Shown: positions 15,848-25,562 of the stretch, piece by piece
How the letters are laid out: each line of letters begins with the position of its first letter
Position numbering within the stretch: the stretch's first letter is position 1
Assembly: GCF_000745015.1 (NCBI RefSeq)
Contig: NZ_JQNA01000002.1
Span: 868,001 to 932,000, forward strand
Direction of reading: 5' to 3'
DNA: 64,000 nt
Source of the DNA: Burkholderia sp. 9120
GTDB lineage: Bacteria > Pseudomonadota > Gammaproteobacteria > Burkholderiales > Burkholderiaceae
Notes under the pieces: model-generated
The model's database searches: none
The model's input: only the letters and a program-made list of their open reading frames with translations
What the model was told of the DNA's origin: nothing
Translations under genes and position numbers: made by a program

Positions 15848-17258
15848 CGAGGCCGCTTCGTTTGAGAAGACGCAGCAACGCCGCGCCCGGCTCGTCGCCC
15901 TCGAGGTGCAGCGTATGAACGCCGACGCGCGAATGTTCCAGATCCGAGTTGAACTGGGCCGTCAGGCTGGCCTCGATCCGCGCCAGATAGCCTTCGATCC
16001 CGGTGGTGTCGGTCGCCGGCATCAGGTTCACCAGCACCGATTGTTTGGCGGTCTGCACCGGCCACATCACGTCGAGCGAACGACGGCGGCGCATGACGTG
16101 TTCGAACAGCGAATCGCCCTCTTCGTCGCGCGGGAACGCCAGCGCCACCAGCGACGACGCCACGCCCGCCTTCTGCTGCAGACGCGTCAACCGGCTCAGG
16201 TCGAGCGCGAATTCGTACGGGCAGTTCGGCACGCTGTCGAGAATGCGCTGCACGAACGCCGAATGCTCGACGCCGTCGGCGTAGTAACCGAGCAGCACCA
16301 GCAACAGTTGCAGGTTGTCGAAATTGAGCGACAGGAACGGCATGCGCTTGACGATCAGCAGCGCGCGCAATTCGCCGTCGGCCGAGACCAGCGGCGCGCA
16401 GACCAGATACTGGCTGACCGGTACCATGGTGTCTTCGTTCTTCAGATGCGCGACGCTCAGCGTGGTGAGCGCGTGCGTGACGAGTTCGTCGTTCGCTTCG
16501 AGTTCGAACGCGTCGCCGATCTGCGCGATGGCCTGGGTGCCGAGCTTGCCGTCGCGCACCGGGTACAAGGCCGCCACTTCGATCTGGCAGGCCTGCGCGA
16601 CGAATTCGAGCAAACCGCTCGCGCCCGTCAGCGTGTCGCCCGGCGCAGCGGCGGCCGGCACGGCCAGCGCCGTGTCCGTCGCCACGGAAAGGCGGCGCAA
16701 TTCGGTGATCGAATCGCGCAGCGTGGTCGGCCGGGACAACAGGTCTTTCTCGAGCCGCTCGTGCGAGAGGCGCATCAGATAGTGACTGTTGGTCAGCGCG
16801 ACGAGCCGGTCGTTCAGGTAATCGTTCAGCGACGACGCCCGCTCGGCGCGGGTGCCCCACGTGTCGCCGAAATGCCCGGCGAGAATGGTCTGGATCAGGC
16901 CGCCCGCAAAAAACATCGCGGGGAACGCGTTGCCGTGCGGATAAAAGAAGGACCATGCGCCAAGCATAATCACGCCGGACAGCAGACCGAGCAGACTGCC
17001 GTAGCGCAGCGCCACCAGCAGCGACACCAGCCACACCCACGGGTAGCCGGCGTGCAGCAGCAACGGGTCTTCGGGATGAAACCAGTGCGTCAGGGCCAGC
17101 ACGACCACCACGAGCGCGATGGTTTCCACGATCGCGAACGGCCGCGCCACCGCGGGCGCCAGAAAGCGGCGCACACGTCCGAGATTGCCGAACGGATGCG
17201 CATGGCGCGGCTTCGAGGCGCCTGGGTTGTTTTCCACGGCTGCGGTATTCACGGCCAT
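15840..17258 (-). CDS. pelD: c-di-GMP receptor of Pel synthase, PelD
   Basis: 472 residues. Four transmembrane helices lie at about 40-140, then a short coiled linker, a GAF domain (about 195-335) and a degenerate GGDEF-like domain lacking a GGDEF motif. An RxxD inhibitory-site motif survives as Arg393-Ser-Leu-Asp396, with a further Arg427 about 34 residues on, matching the spacing of the ligand-binding residues known in Pseudomonas PelD. It should therefore bind c-di-GMP and switch on PelF post-translationally. A 76-nt gap separates it from pelC and an 8-nt overlap joins it to pelE. Confidence 0.95.
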   Translation of the reverse strand: MAVNTAAVENNPGASKPRHAHPFGNLGRVRRFLAPAVARPFAIVETIALVVVVLALTHWFHPEDPLLLHAGYPWVWLVSLLVALRYGSLLGLLSGVIMLGAWSFFYPHGNAFPAMFFAGGLIQTILAGHFGDTWGTRAERASSLNDYLNDRLVALTNSHYLMRLSHERLEKDLLSRPTTLRDSITELRRLSVATDTALAVPAAAAPGDTLTGASGLLEFVAQACQIEVAALYPVRDGKLGTQAIAQIGDAFELEANDELVTHALTTLSVAHLKNEDTMVPVSQYLVCAPLVSADGELRALLIVKRMPFLSLNFDNLQLLLVLLGYYADGVEHSAFVQRILDSVPNCPYEFALDLSRLTRLQQKAGVASSLVALAFPRDEEGDSLFEHVMRRRRSLDVMWPVQTAKQSVLVNLMPATDTTGIEGYLARIEASLTAQFNSDLEHSRVGVHTLHLEGDEPGAALLRLLKRSGLDV

Positions 17259-17334
17259 TTCCTTTTCACTTGTCGTATCGGGTTCCGGTGCGCGGTCCGC
17301 GCTTCACGCGCCAGCCGGCCACCCGGGGATAAGC

Positions 17335-17886
17335 TTACTGACGCGCCTGCAACGGCGACAGCACCTTGGCGATCAGCGAGCTGGCCACGCTCGACAGACC
17401 CGAGCGGCTCCAGCCGGTACGCGTACCCGTTGCGCTCCACACCACGGCGCCGTTCGATACGTCGATCAGTTCGAACGTCACGCCGACCACCGGCTCGCCG
17501 TCCACGCCGGTCTTGTAACGCCATTCTTCGACGGCGCCCGAGAGCACGTAACGGGCATTCTGCGAGCGCGCCCAGTCGAGCGCCTTGTCGCCGTCGCCGC
17601 GTTGCGTCGTGTCGAACATCGCGTTGCGGCTGGCATCGGCCGGCGCAATACGCACGTCCGCAATGCCGCCGACGCGCAGCGTGTTGGCCGCGATCGACTC
17701 GGCGCTGTGACCGGCGTCCGGCGTTTCAGTGTAGTTGGCGATCGACACCACCGCCACTTTGTCGCCGCGCGAAAGCGTCGGACCCGAGGTCTGGCGGACC
17801 GTGCCGCAGGCGCTCACGATCAGGGCCAGCGTGGTTGCCGCGACACACCAGGCGCTGGTTCGAGCCAATTGTTTGATGCCGTACAT
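17335..17886 (-). CDS. pelC: Pel outer-membrane lipoprotein PelC
   Basis: 183 residues. The signal peptide ends in a clear lipobox LIVSAC, so Cys27 should be acylated and the protein anchored in the outer membrane facing the periplasm. The mature domain is the alpha/beta fold of PelC, which forms a ring that guides polymer to the PelB porin. A C-terminal WSRSGLSSVASSLIAK helix is typical. ATG start with GGAGAA upstream. It lies 35 nt after pelB. Confidence 0.93.
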   Translation of the reverse strand: MYGIKQLARTSAWCVAATTLALIVSACGTVRQTSGPTLSRGDKVAVVSIANYTETPDAGHSAESIAANTLRVGGIADVRIAPADASRNAMFDTTQRGDGDKALDWARSQNARYVLSGAVEEWRYKTGVDGEPVVGVTFELIDVSNGAVVWSATGTRTGWSRSGLSSVASSLIAKVLSPLQARQ

Positions 17887-17921
17887 GAAGAATTCTCCTT
17901 GGATGGATTCGAAACCGGGAT

Positions 17922-20900
17922 TCAGTAAAACCAGCTATAACGCGCGCCGATCTGGGTCACAGGCGTGCCGAGACGCGACACACGCTGATGTGAGAAAAAG
18001 ACTGCCGCATGGTCGCCGCCGAACACGGTGCCCGCGAGCCCCAGGCTGACTTCCGGCCCCCAGCCCTGGAGCGTGTCGTGCAGCATGCCGACGTCGAGAA
18101 ACGGCCGCCACGCGCGCGTGTACTGATCGATCAGATCGTTGCCGAAACCGAAGAACAGCCCGTATTGCGAGTACGTCTGCGGGACGAACGACGCCGCGGT
18201 GGCGGGACCGGCGGCCACCGGAATCAGCCGCGAAATCAGGCCGTCGGCCGCACCGCTGGCGCTGTAGTCGCCGTGCGCGCCGATCAGCCGTATCGTGTAG
18301 TCGGGATAGTTGGTGCGGATCCGATAGCCGATTTCCCCCGTCGACAGCACGCCGCTGCCGAGGTAGTGACGCGCCTGGCTATAGAAGCGGTCGGCTTCGA
18401 CGGTGCCGGTTGCATACAGGTGCTGCGTGGCGTGATAGGTGACCGTGCCGATCACGTTGTCTTTCATGCCGCCGATCTGCAGCGCCTGCGATTCCAACGC
18501 CGTCTGGTTACGGCCGGCCTTGAGCTCGAACGACAGCGGCGAGTTTCTGCCCCACTCCGCGCCCACCGCGACGGTGTAGAAGCTGTCGAGTGCCTCGCGG
18601 CGCCCCGCGCTCACCTGGAAGGCCGTGTCGTAGGTTTGCCGGCGGGCGAAAAACTCCACCGAGCGATCGATTGCCGGCACCTCGGTGAGCTGCGAGGTAT
18701 CGGTCGAATGCTGGAAGCGCTGGACACCCGTCACGCCGACCATGTACAGATCGGCCACCTTGATGCTGCCCGCGAGCGTTTGTTCGATGTAGTCGAGCGG
18801 ATGCTCGACATAGCTCGTGACCGTGGCATCGAGCGATTGCGGCCAGGTCAACGCGGTCTGCTGCAGGCGGGTATGCATTTCCGAATCGTCAGGGGCGCCT
18901 TCGAGTCCCTGAAACGAGAGATCTTCGGCCGCGCCCGGACGGTCCACCTCGATCGACGCGTCGATCCGGTTGTAGAGCGGCAAGTGCGAGCCTTGCTGAT
19001 CCAGCAGACGCTCCATGGCGGGCTTGTCGTTCTCGGCGAGCGCGATCGCGATCAGTTGCTCCGAAGGCTGCAACAGCACGGACGCGTACTGGCGAGCCAG
19101 CCAGCGCTTTGCCAGCGGATTCGCTTCCTGAGACATCGCCCAGGCCAGCGCCACATCGCGCGCCACCGACGAAGTCAGACGCCCCTGATCCGGCGCCGCC
19201 GTCGCGGCTTTTGCCGGCTTGAGTTGCGCGGGCGGCAGGCCCGGCGTATCGCCGAGCAGCGTGCGGCGCACCTCGGTGTGGTCGTTGCGACCGGCGTCGG
19301 AGGCGAGCAGATCAGTCAGGAACGCCTTCGACACATCGCCGTTTTCGAAGATCGAGGCGAGCGTCACGCGGCGGCCGAGCAACTGCTCCCGCACATCCCC
19401 GCCCTGCGACGTCCGCGTGCGCAGCGCGACCTGACCCGCCGCGTTGTTGGCGCGGATGTCGGCGCCTTCCTGCTGCATCTGGCGCCAGACATTGCGCCGG
19501 ATCGACCACGCGCGATCGCCGCGGCCGGCCATCTCCTGCGCTTCCGCGTAGGTCAGTTGCCAGAGCGGATCGCGTGACATGGAAGCCGACTGCAGGCGCA
19601 GATACCTAAGCGCCGCTTCCGGCCGGTTCAGACGCATCAGCGCGGCGGCCAGCGGCCCCCACAAGGCGGGCGCCTGGGCGGGCGCGTCGCGCCACTCGGC
19701 CACCGCGTCGCGCAGTTGCGCTCCGCTGCCGTAGTCGACCAGCGTCCACAGCAACGCGGCGCGCAACTCGAGCGTGGCGCCGGGCAATGTCGAGGCGGCC
19801 TGCAGGTCGTGCAGCGCGTCGTACGGACGGTCGACCTCGAGATAATATTCGGCCCGCGCCTGCAGGAAAGCCGGATCGCGTTCGGCCGCGCTCAGTTGCG
19901 CGGGCGACAGGCTTGCCAGCAACTGCGCGACGCGATCGAACTGCTCCGCGATGGTGTAATAGTGAATCACCCCCTGCAGCGCGAGTAGCGACTGGTCGCG
20001 ACGGAATTGCAGTTCGGACGTGCGAGCCGCATCGATCGGATACGCGTCGTAGAAGTACGTCATCGCGCTCAGGTCTTCGGGTGTCGCCTGATTGCTTGCC
20101 AACAGATGCTTGTACGCGTCGTTCGCCATGTCGTCGCGTTGCAGAAGACGGGCGAGTTGCGCGGCATTGCGCCAGAACAGCACGTCGTTGTCTTTCGCAC
20201 CCTTGCGAGCCGCGAGGAGTGCATTGAGCGCACCTTTATAGTCGCCGTGACGATACAGCATGCTCGCCGTGCGCAGCGCGTATTGCGTGTTGTCCGGATA
20301 GAGCTGATTCAGCTTGCGGTAATAGGTCAGCGCTTCGTCGTCGTGACCGGAGCGCTCGGCGAGCAGCCCCAGGCGGGAATCGATCGCTTCGGCCGGCGAA
20401 TTGTGTTGACGGCCGCGCAGGAAAGTCAGCGCGTCGTCAGGACGACCGAGACGCTCGTAGGTCGCGACCACCGAATCGAGCAGCTTCAGATCGCCGGGCG
20501 CCGCATTCGACGCCTGAATCAACGCCGCCAGATAGGCGTTGTCGTCGTTGAGCATCGGCGCGAGGCGCATCACGTTTTTCCAGCCGTCCGGATCCTGCGT
20601 GATCTGCGCGTAGGCGAGCCACATCTGCAACGCGAGCGGCGACGCATGATTCCATTCGGCGACCTGAGCAAGACGTTTAGCCCACACCGCCGAGCCCGGA
20701 TTCTTCTGGACCTGTTCGGTCGCCACGCGCTGCGCGTTCGGCAAATCGTTCGATTCGAGGAAAGACTGATACAGCAGGCCCTGGACGTCGGTCCCCGACG
20801 CGGCGGCGGAGCTCGACGCGGAGGCTGCCGGCGCAGCGGATGCCACGCTCGTGCCCGATGCCGCCGACACGGCCGCGGCACCCGATGCCGCCGCGACCGA

Positions 20901-21944
20901 CGAAGCACCCGCAGCATTCACCGCTGCGGCCACCCGCACAACGTGCGCGTCACCCCGGCCGTGCGTGCCGATCCGCATCACCCGGCCGGAACCGGCTTGC
21001 GGACCGTCCATATAAGCGTACGGCTGTTGCGAGCCGTCAAGCTGCTCGCGCTCGCGGATAAACGCGACCAGCCGCAGCGCACCGCCGTTGTCCGGCTGAG
21101 CTTGCGCATAGCCGGCCAGCGCCTTCGCGTAACGATCGACCAGATCCGGCCGATGCGCCGCGCGCGCCAGGTTCAGCAACACGATCAGCGTCTCGTGATC
21201 GTGCGCGAAAGCCGCGCCGTGCTGGTCGGCGGCAGCGAGCGCGTCGTCGAGCAGATTGCCGCCCTGCAGCGCCCGGATGCCTTCGATAAAACAGTGCCGC
21301 TGCGCGTCGAACGTCGCCGCGTTCGCCTGCAGACGGAACCAGCCGTCGGCCGCACCGCGATAGTCGCCGCCGTACATCGCAAAGCGCACCACTTCGCGGT
21401 TCCAGCGCGTTTGCTGCACCGGGTCCTGGACCGCGAGGCGCGCATACAGTTGCTCCGCGAGTTGTTGCGCACTCACCGATGCGGCCATCTCGGCCAGCAC
21501 CTGCAGGTCGGCGGTCGACCACGACGACGCGGCCGCATTCGCGAGCTGCGCGCGCAGACGCACCAGCGCAGCGTCGCGCGCCGGGTCGTTGACGGGCAGC
21601 GCAAAAATCTCGCGCGTATCGACGGTCAGACGCAGCAACTGCGCCGAGCGGCGCATCGCCTCGGACGGCATGGCCGCCATGCGCACGGCGATCCGCCTCG
21701 CGTCTTCGTTGCGGCCCAGCTGCACGTATTGCGTGCCGAGCACCGACAGAATCTCGGCGTTATCGGGCTGCACGCGCAGCCAGGCTTCCAGATAAGCAAT
21801 GCTCAGGTCGCTCGGCGCGTCGGTCGAGGTCATCCGGCTACGCAGACCACCGCGCGGATGCACGAGGTACAGCGTCATCAGCACGACACCCGCGAGCAGC
21901 AGGACGAGCCAGGTCGGCGCGATGCGAGGGCGGGTATCAACCAC
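17922..21944 (-). CDS. pelB: Pel outer-membrane export protein PelB
   Basis: 1340 residues. One N-terminal membrane helix (about 12-28) is followed by a very long TPR superhelix (about 45-960) and a C-terminal 16-strand-type beta-barrel (about 1010-1340) ending in the aromatic YSWFY. An Ala/Ser/Val-rich low-complexity insert of about 45 residues lies near 335-385, between TPR blocks. By family the TPR part holds PelA in the periplasm and the barrel exports the polymer. The start overlaps the pelA stop by 8 nt. Length is somewhat greater than the Pseudomonas protein, mainly through the linker. Confidence 0.95.
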   Translation of the reverse strand: MVDTRPRIAPTWLVLLLAGVVLMTLYLVHPRGGLRSRMTSTDAPSDLSIAYLEAWLRVQPDNAEILSVLGTQYVQLGRNEDARRIAVRMAAMPSEAMRRSAQLLRLTVDTREIFALPVNDPARDAALVRLRAQLANAAASSWSTADLQVLAEMAASVSAQQLAEQLYARLAVQDPVQQTRWNREVVRFAMYGGDYRGAADGWFRLQANAATFDAQRHCFIEGIRALQGGNLLDDALAAADQHGAAFAHDHETLIVLLNLARAAHRPDLVDRYAKALAGYAQAQPDNGGALRLVAFIREREQLDGSQQPYAYMDGPQAGSGRVMRIGTHGRGDAHVVRVAAAVNAAGASSVAAASGAAAVSAASGTSVASAAPAASASSSAAASGTDVQGLLYQSFLESNDLPNAQRVATEQVQKNPGSAVWAKRLAQVAEWNHASPLALQMWLAYAQITQDPDGWKNVMRLAPMLNDDNAYLAALIQASNAAPGDLKLLDSVVATYERLGRPDDALTFLRGRQHNSPAEAIDSRLGLLAERSGHDDEALTYYRKLNQLYPDNTQYALRTASMLYRHGDYKGALNALLAARKGAKDNDVLFWRNAAQLARLLQRDDMANDAYKHLLASNQATPEDLSAMTYFYDAYPIDAARTSELQFRRDQSLLALQGVIHYYTIAEQFDRVAQLLASLSPAQLSAAERDPAFLQARAEYYLEVDRPYDALHDLQAASTLPGATLELRAALLWTLVDYGSGAQLRDAVAEWRDAPAQAPALWGPLAAALMRLNRPEAALRYLRLQSASMSRDPLWQLTYAEAQEMAGRGDRAWSIRRNVWRQMQQEGADIRANNAAGQVALRTRTSQGGDVREQLLGRRVTLASIFENGDVSKAFLTDLLASDAGRNDHTEVRRTLLGDTPGLPPAQLKPAKAATAAPDQGRLTSSVARDVALAWAMSQEANPLAKRWLARQYASVLLQPSEQLIAIALAENDKPAMERLLDQQGSHLPLYNRIDASIEVDRPGAAEDLSFQGLEGAPDDSEMHTRLQQTALTWPQSLDATVTSYVEHPLDYIEQTLAGSIKVADLYMVGVTGVQRFQHSTDTSQLTEVPAIDRSVEFFARRQTYDTAFQVSAGRREALDSFYTVAVGAEWGRNSPLSFELKAGRNQTALESQALQIGGMKDNVIGTVTYHATQHLYATGTVEADRFYSQARHYLGSGVLSTGEIGYRIRTNYPDYTIRLIGAHGDYSASGAADGLISRLIPVAAGPATAASFVPQTYSQYGLFFGFGNDLIDQYTRAWRPFLDVGMLHDTLQGWGPEVSLGLAGTVFGGDHAAVFFSHQRVSRLGTPVTQIGARYSWFY

Positions 21945-24705
21945 AGGCGGCCTCGACTGACAGATAGTTCAGTTTCGTGCCGATGTCGGCCGGCGTGTCG
22001 AAACGCAGGAAATCACCGTCGCGACGGGCCGCAACCGGCTGGTTGTTGATGCTGATCCTGCACGACTGCGCGTTTGCCAGCTTGACGAACGGCAGATAGT
22101 GACCGGCAAATTCAAAATGCATACCCTGCGGCGTGCGGCGGAAATTGCGCACGAAACCGTTGGCTTCGGCGATATACGGCACGCTCGCCGCGCCGCCGAG
22201 CGCGAAGCGCGCACTGCCGTCGTCGATATGGATATAGGTGCCGTCGGGACCGTTAGAGAAACCGGTCACGCCCTGCGCCGCATCCAGCGACGGTCTGGCG
22301 GTCTGCGGCCAATGCAGCTCGCGCACCGAGCCGTCGCCACGCACCACCCAGCCGCCTTGCGGGCCCACCTCTTTCGCCACGGCAAAAGTGCGCCAGTCCA
22401 GCACCTTGCGGATGTACTCGGTCACATACACCGGCAGCACCGGCTGCTTGAGCACCGTCGAGAAGATCTGGTCGAGCGCGCGCAACGACGCCACCTTGGT
22501 GCCGCTATACATGTGGTAGTAGACGTCGATCGGCTTGAAACGCAGCGGACGGTCCGTCATCGCGTAGGTTTCGAGTACGCGCGTAAAGCCATAGAACGGG
22601 CCTTGCCAGTCGTTCGTGTAGACGTTCTCGTCCTGGTTCGGCGCATACACCTGGTAGGCGCCCGGACCTTTGTCGACGCCGATCGGCGCGATATTGGTCC
22701 AGCTGTTGGCCGACTTCGTGATAACGGTGTCGCCGCCGTTGAAGTTATAGACGCCGGCTTCATACACCTTGCGCACGACGAAAGCGGGCGGCTGGCAATC
22801 GCCGGACCATTGCAGCATCACGGTCTTCTTGCCGGGCGGCGCGAGACGCGAGTTGATATAGTCGATCGAACCGGTGATCTCACGGTCGATATTGAATTTA
22901 TATCCCGGAATATTCAGCGAGAACGCCGCATCGCCGCCGCCAACGTCCACCTGGGCGCCGGTCTTGTTGTCGACATGTTCCCATTGGAAAGGATGCGAAT
23001 ACGTGTGCGTGCCGATCTCGACGTTCGGCAGCGCGAACATCTTGCGGGCGATCTCTTCGAGACGCGGCGAGATGTCCGCATGCAGTCCCTTCGCGCCGAC
23101 CTCGCCTTCAATGACCGACAGCGTCATCGGCACCTTGTAGCGGCTGAAAATCTGCTGGTACAGCGCCTCGCCCGAATAATCGGGACCCGGGAATTCGGCG
23201 CGCGACGCAAAGCCGTCGCCGTCGACATGCGACATGAACAGGCGGCGGCCGTTTTCGGTCGTGACGCTCGGCGACGGAAGGTCTTGCAGATGCAGCGCGG
23301 CTTTCATGAAAGCCATCGGCTGAATCGCCCAGCGTTCCTGCTCGATGCTGTCGAGCGAGGCCACGGTGTAAGGGCTCAGCGCGTAACCGCCCCACGGGGT
23401 GAGCGCGATCTGGTCGACCAGCACGCCATTGGCCGAGATGCGCAGCAGCGACTGGCTGTGCGGTCCGACACGCACACCCAGCAAATCGCGCGGCTCGGGT
23501 TTCGGATTGATTTCGAAGCCGACCATGGGATCGCTCTTGACCACCGAGACCGGCGCGGACAGCGTGCCGCTCACGTCCTGCAGATCGAGCGCCGCGCCGG
23601 CCGAACCGGCGGCGTCGAAACCGAACTGACCAAGAAACGCGACCGGCACGTGATCCGCCACGCGGGCGGCGACCCAGCGTTGCCAGGCTTCGGGGTCCGG
23701 CGCCGCGCCGCGCTGGATCCACGCGACCACGCCGGCATAGCGATCCGGCGAAATGTTGTCAGGCAGACGCGACGAGAAATCGGCGTACTCGACGTCGTAG
23801 CCCATGTAATTGAGCGGCGTGGCCAGATCGCGCACACCGGCGCTCAAGTCGAGCGGTTCTTTGGTGTCGCGGTCCTGAACGACGAGAATCTTGCGCGGTA
23901 ACACTTCGATCCTGCCGATGCCGACCACGTCGCGCGCGCGGCTGGTCACGTACGGCAGCATGCCGGCCGCCACCACGCGAGCCGCGGTTTCGCGGGCGCA
24001 CTGACGGTCGTTGCGCGTGCAGTACTCGACCGAGACGACCGGCACACCGGTCTGCTGGGTGAATGCACGCGCCTTCGCGAGGCGATCCGCGCGCTGCGCT
24101 TCGGGCACCTCGACCGGCCGGCCGCTATCGTCCAGTCCACGAACGAGCGACTCCCCGACCACCGCGTACAGCGATTTCGCATACGGCAGCGCGGCCTGCG
24201 TGACGTCGGCGCCACCGGCGACCAGTCGCGCATCCGGATGCATCTCGCGAATGCGCGCGGCCGCGGCGATCGCGACCGGCGTTTCAAGCAGGAACCCGCG
24301 ATAGCCGCGCCGCCACAACGGCTCGACCTGACTGGCGATAAACGCTTCGGCGGTGTCACCGGGCTGGCCGGCGGTCGTGCGCGCGATCCACGTGGTATGG
24401 CGCAGCGGATGAGCCAGCGGCTCGAATCCCGTGGCGGGATCGACCACCACGGCGTCGAAAGCCTGCAGTTCGCCGACCGGCGGATTGGCCGCGTAGAAGA
24501 AAGCGAGATTCGGCGGGGCTGTGGCAACGCCATTCGCGGCCGATGCCGACGGCAACGGCGCGGCCTGGAGGTGAACGCCAAGCGGGGCAACGGCGCTCGA
24601 ACCCAGCAGCACTGCAATCAAGGTGCGCTGGAAAAACCGTTTGCCGGTTCGTTCAGCTACCTTGCGAGAATTCCCGCCGGCCCGTGTCCCGGTCCGCTTC
24701 TTCAT
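21937..24705 (-). CDS. pelA: Pel deacetylase/hydrolase PelA with decayed hydrolase domain
   Basis: 922 residues from the ATG at 24705, chosen because a basic n-region and signal peptide (RTLIAVLLGSSAVAP) follow. Residues about 70-265 are the hydrolase-like domain. Compared with the paralogue at 9559-10458 it lacks about 32 and 15 residues, SVGE is replaced by TTAG, and LDTLD by LETP (Glu141). Only the GES glutamate (Glu185) remains, so this domain is probably inactive or altered. The polysaccharide deacetylase domain looks intact: SHVDGDG near 489 and THTYSHPF near 567. It should deacetylate GalNAc in the periplasm. It is the first gene of pelABCDEFG. Confidence 0.95.
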   Translation of the reverse strand: MKKRTGTRAGGNSRKVAERTGKRFFQRTLIAVLLGSSAVAPLGVHLQAAPLPSASAANGVATAPPNLAFFYAANPPVGELQAFDAVVVDPATGFEPLAHPLRHTTWIARTTAGQPGDTAEAFIASQVEPLWRRGYRGFLLETPVAIAAAARIREMHPDARLVAGGADVTQAALPYAKSLYAVVGESLVRGLDDSGRPVEVPEAQRADRLAKARAFTQQTGVPVVSVEYCTRNDRQCARETAARVVAAGMLPYVTSRARDVVGIGRIEVLPRKILVVQDRDTKEPLDLSAGVRDLATPLNYMGYDVEYADFSSRLPDNISPDRYAGVVAWIQRGAAPDPEAWQRWVAARVADHVPVAFLGQFGFDAAGSAGAALDLQDVSGTLSAPVSVVKSDPMVGFEINPKPEPRDLLGVRVGPHSQSLLRISANGVLVDQIALTPWGGYALSPYTVASLDSIEQERWAIQPMAFMKAALHLQDLPSPSVTTENGRRLFMSHVDGDGFASRAEFPGPDYSGEALYQQIFSRYKVPMTLSVIEGEVGAKGLHADISPRLEEIARKMFALPNVEIGTHTYSHPFQWEHVDNKTGAQVDVGGGDAAFSLNIPGYKFNIDREITGSIDYINSRLAPPGKKTVMLQWSGDCQPPAFVVRKVYEAGVYNFNGGDTVITKSANSWTNIAPIGVDKGPGAYQVYAPNQDENVYTNDWQGPFYGFTRVLETYAMTDRPLRFKPIDVYYHMYSGTKVASLRALDQIFSTVLKQPVLPVYVTEYIRKVLDWRTFAVAKEVGPQGGWVVRGDGSVRELHWPQTARPSLDAAQGVTGFSNGPDGTYIHIDDGSARFALGGAASVPYIAEANGFVRNFRRTPQGMHFEFAGHYLPFVKLANAQSCRISINNQPVAARRDGDFLRFDTPADIGTKLNYLSVEAACG

Positions 24706-25410
24706 AGCCAAAATCTTTTCCCCGTTCTCTGCTGACTGAACACGAGCGGCGATATCTCCACAGGGAGAAAATTTCCGCTTGCTGATTTTTGAGCCGGCCT
24801 GTTTGGCATTAATTACGCAACCCAATGCGGCGTCGCGCCGGATGCGAAACCGGCCTGTGTTTGTTTCTTGTTAAGGCCGTGGAAGATAGCACATGAGTTG
24901 AGTCGTCTCAAGCTAGCTTCAGCCATTGTTGACATTCCCGCGGCTGAATACAACGCAATGCATCTGCTTGAATCTCAAGGCAAACGATTGCGCGGCAAAT
25001 CCCCTGTCCGGCAAAGCCTGGCCTGATGTGTTGGGAATACGCCGCACTCAAACCCGAGTCACCATGAACACGCTCAAATCATCTGATCAATAATTGGGTA
25101 AAAACTGCACCACCGTTCGTTTTTCAAATAAGCTTTAGCGATTTTTTTACATCGTTTCGCAAAAGCCAATTCTCCTTAATTTGCAAAAGGCGAACTTTCC
25201 CCAATGCCGGACCCAGCAAGTAATAAATCGTAATACCAGACGAAAATCGATTTCATCCATCGCACGCGCCACACCGGAAGAAAAAATCTCGGCGAATCGG
25301 GAAGACCCTGGTCTCAGCCGCTCCGCCGCAGCCGACGGCGGGTCCGAAGACAGGATCGGCGCGGCGGCATCGTATGCAAGATGATTTATCGGCCAAGCCC
25401 CTAAAGGAAT
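24706..25410. promoter_or_regulatory. Divergent leader region between pelA and the spherulin-4 gene
   Basis: About 700 bp without a convincing gene. It is markedly AT-richer than its surroundings, especially 25080-25215, with T-runs and A-runs around 25130-25160, so promoters of both divergent units probably lie here. A minus-strand frame continues the pelA ORF up to 24825 but lacks a better start. I searched both strands for a second GACGCAAA-type riboswitch core on the pelA side and saw none. Confidence 0.5.
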
Positions 25411-25524
25411 CGGCGGGCATTGCCGTTAGCGCAGTTGGCAAACCCGGAGTGATCCGGCGACGCAAAACTATAGGGACTCCCTTGGGGAGTTTGCCAGTTG
25501 CCCGCCGTAACCGCGGCGGGCCAA
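25411..25524 (+). ncRNA. c-di-GMP-I-like (GEMM) riboswitch with switching stems
   Basis: The conserved core is readable. GGCAA at 25437-25441 pairs with TTGCC at 25498-25502 (P1). P2 is a CCGGA/TCCGG stem with a GTGA GNRA tetraloop, followed by the hallmark GACGCAAA at 25459-25466. P3 is ACTCCC/GGGAGT with a short loop, and the aptamer closes with GCCAGTTGCC. The G before CAAACC is the c-di-GMP-type base. The P1 3' strand can instead pair with CGGCGGGCA at 25411-25419 or with CGGCGGG at 25514-25520, giving an expression platform. AGGAGG at 25553-25558 precedes the downstream ATG. No U-tract follows, so control may be translational. Confidence 0.82.
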
Positions 25525-25562
25525 TCGACAACGGTCATCGACAGACCGGGTCAGGAGGCCAG

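Noticed and set aside
24706..25300. A second c-di-GMP riboswitch on the pelA side
   Set aside because: No GACGCAAA or its complement is present in this stretch.
25374..25562. N-terminal extension of the spherulin-4 protein
   Set aside because: The extension translates the riboswitch and has no ribosome site. The ATG at 25563 has AGGAGG and starts a signal peptide.
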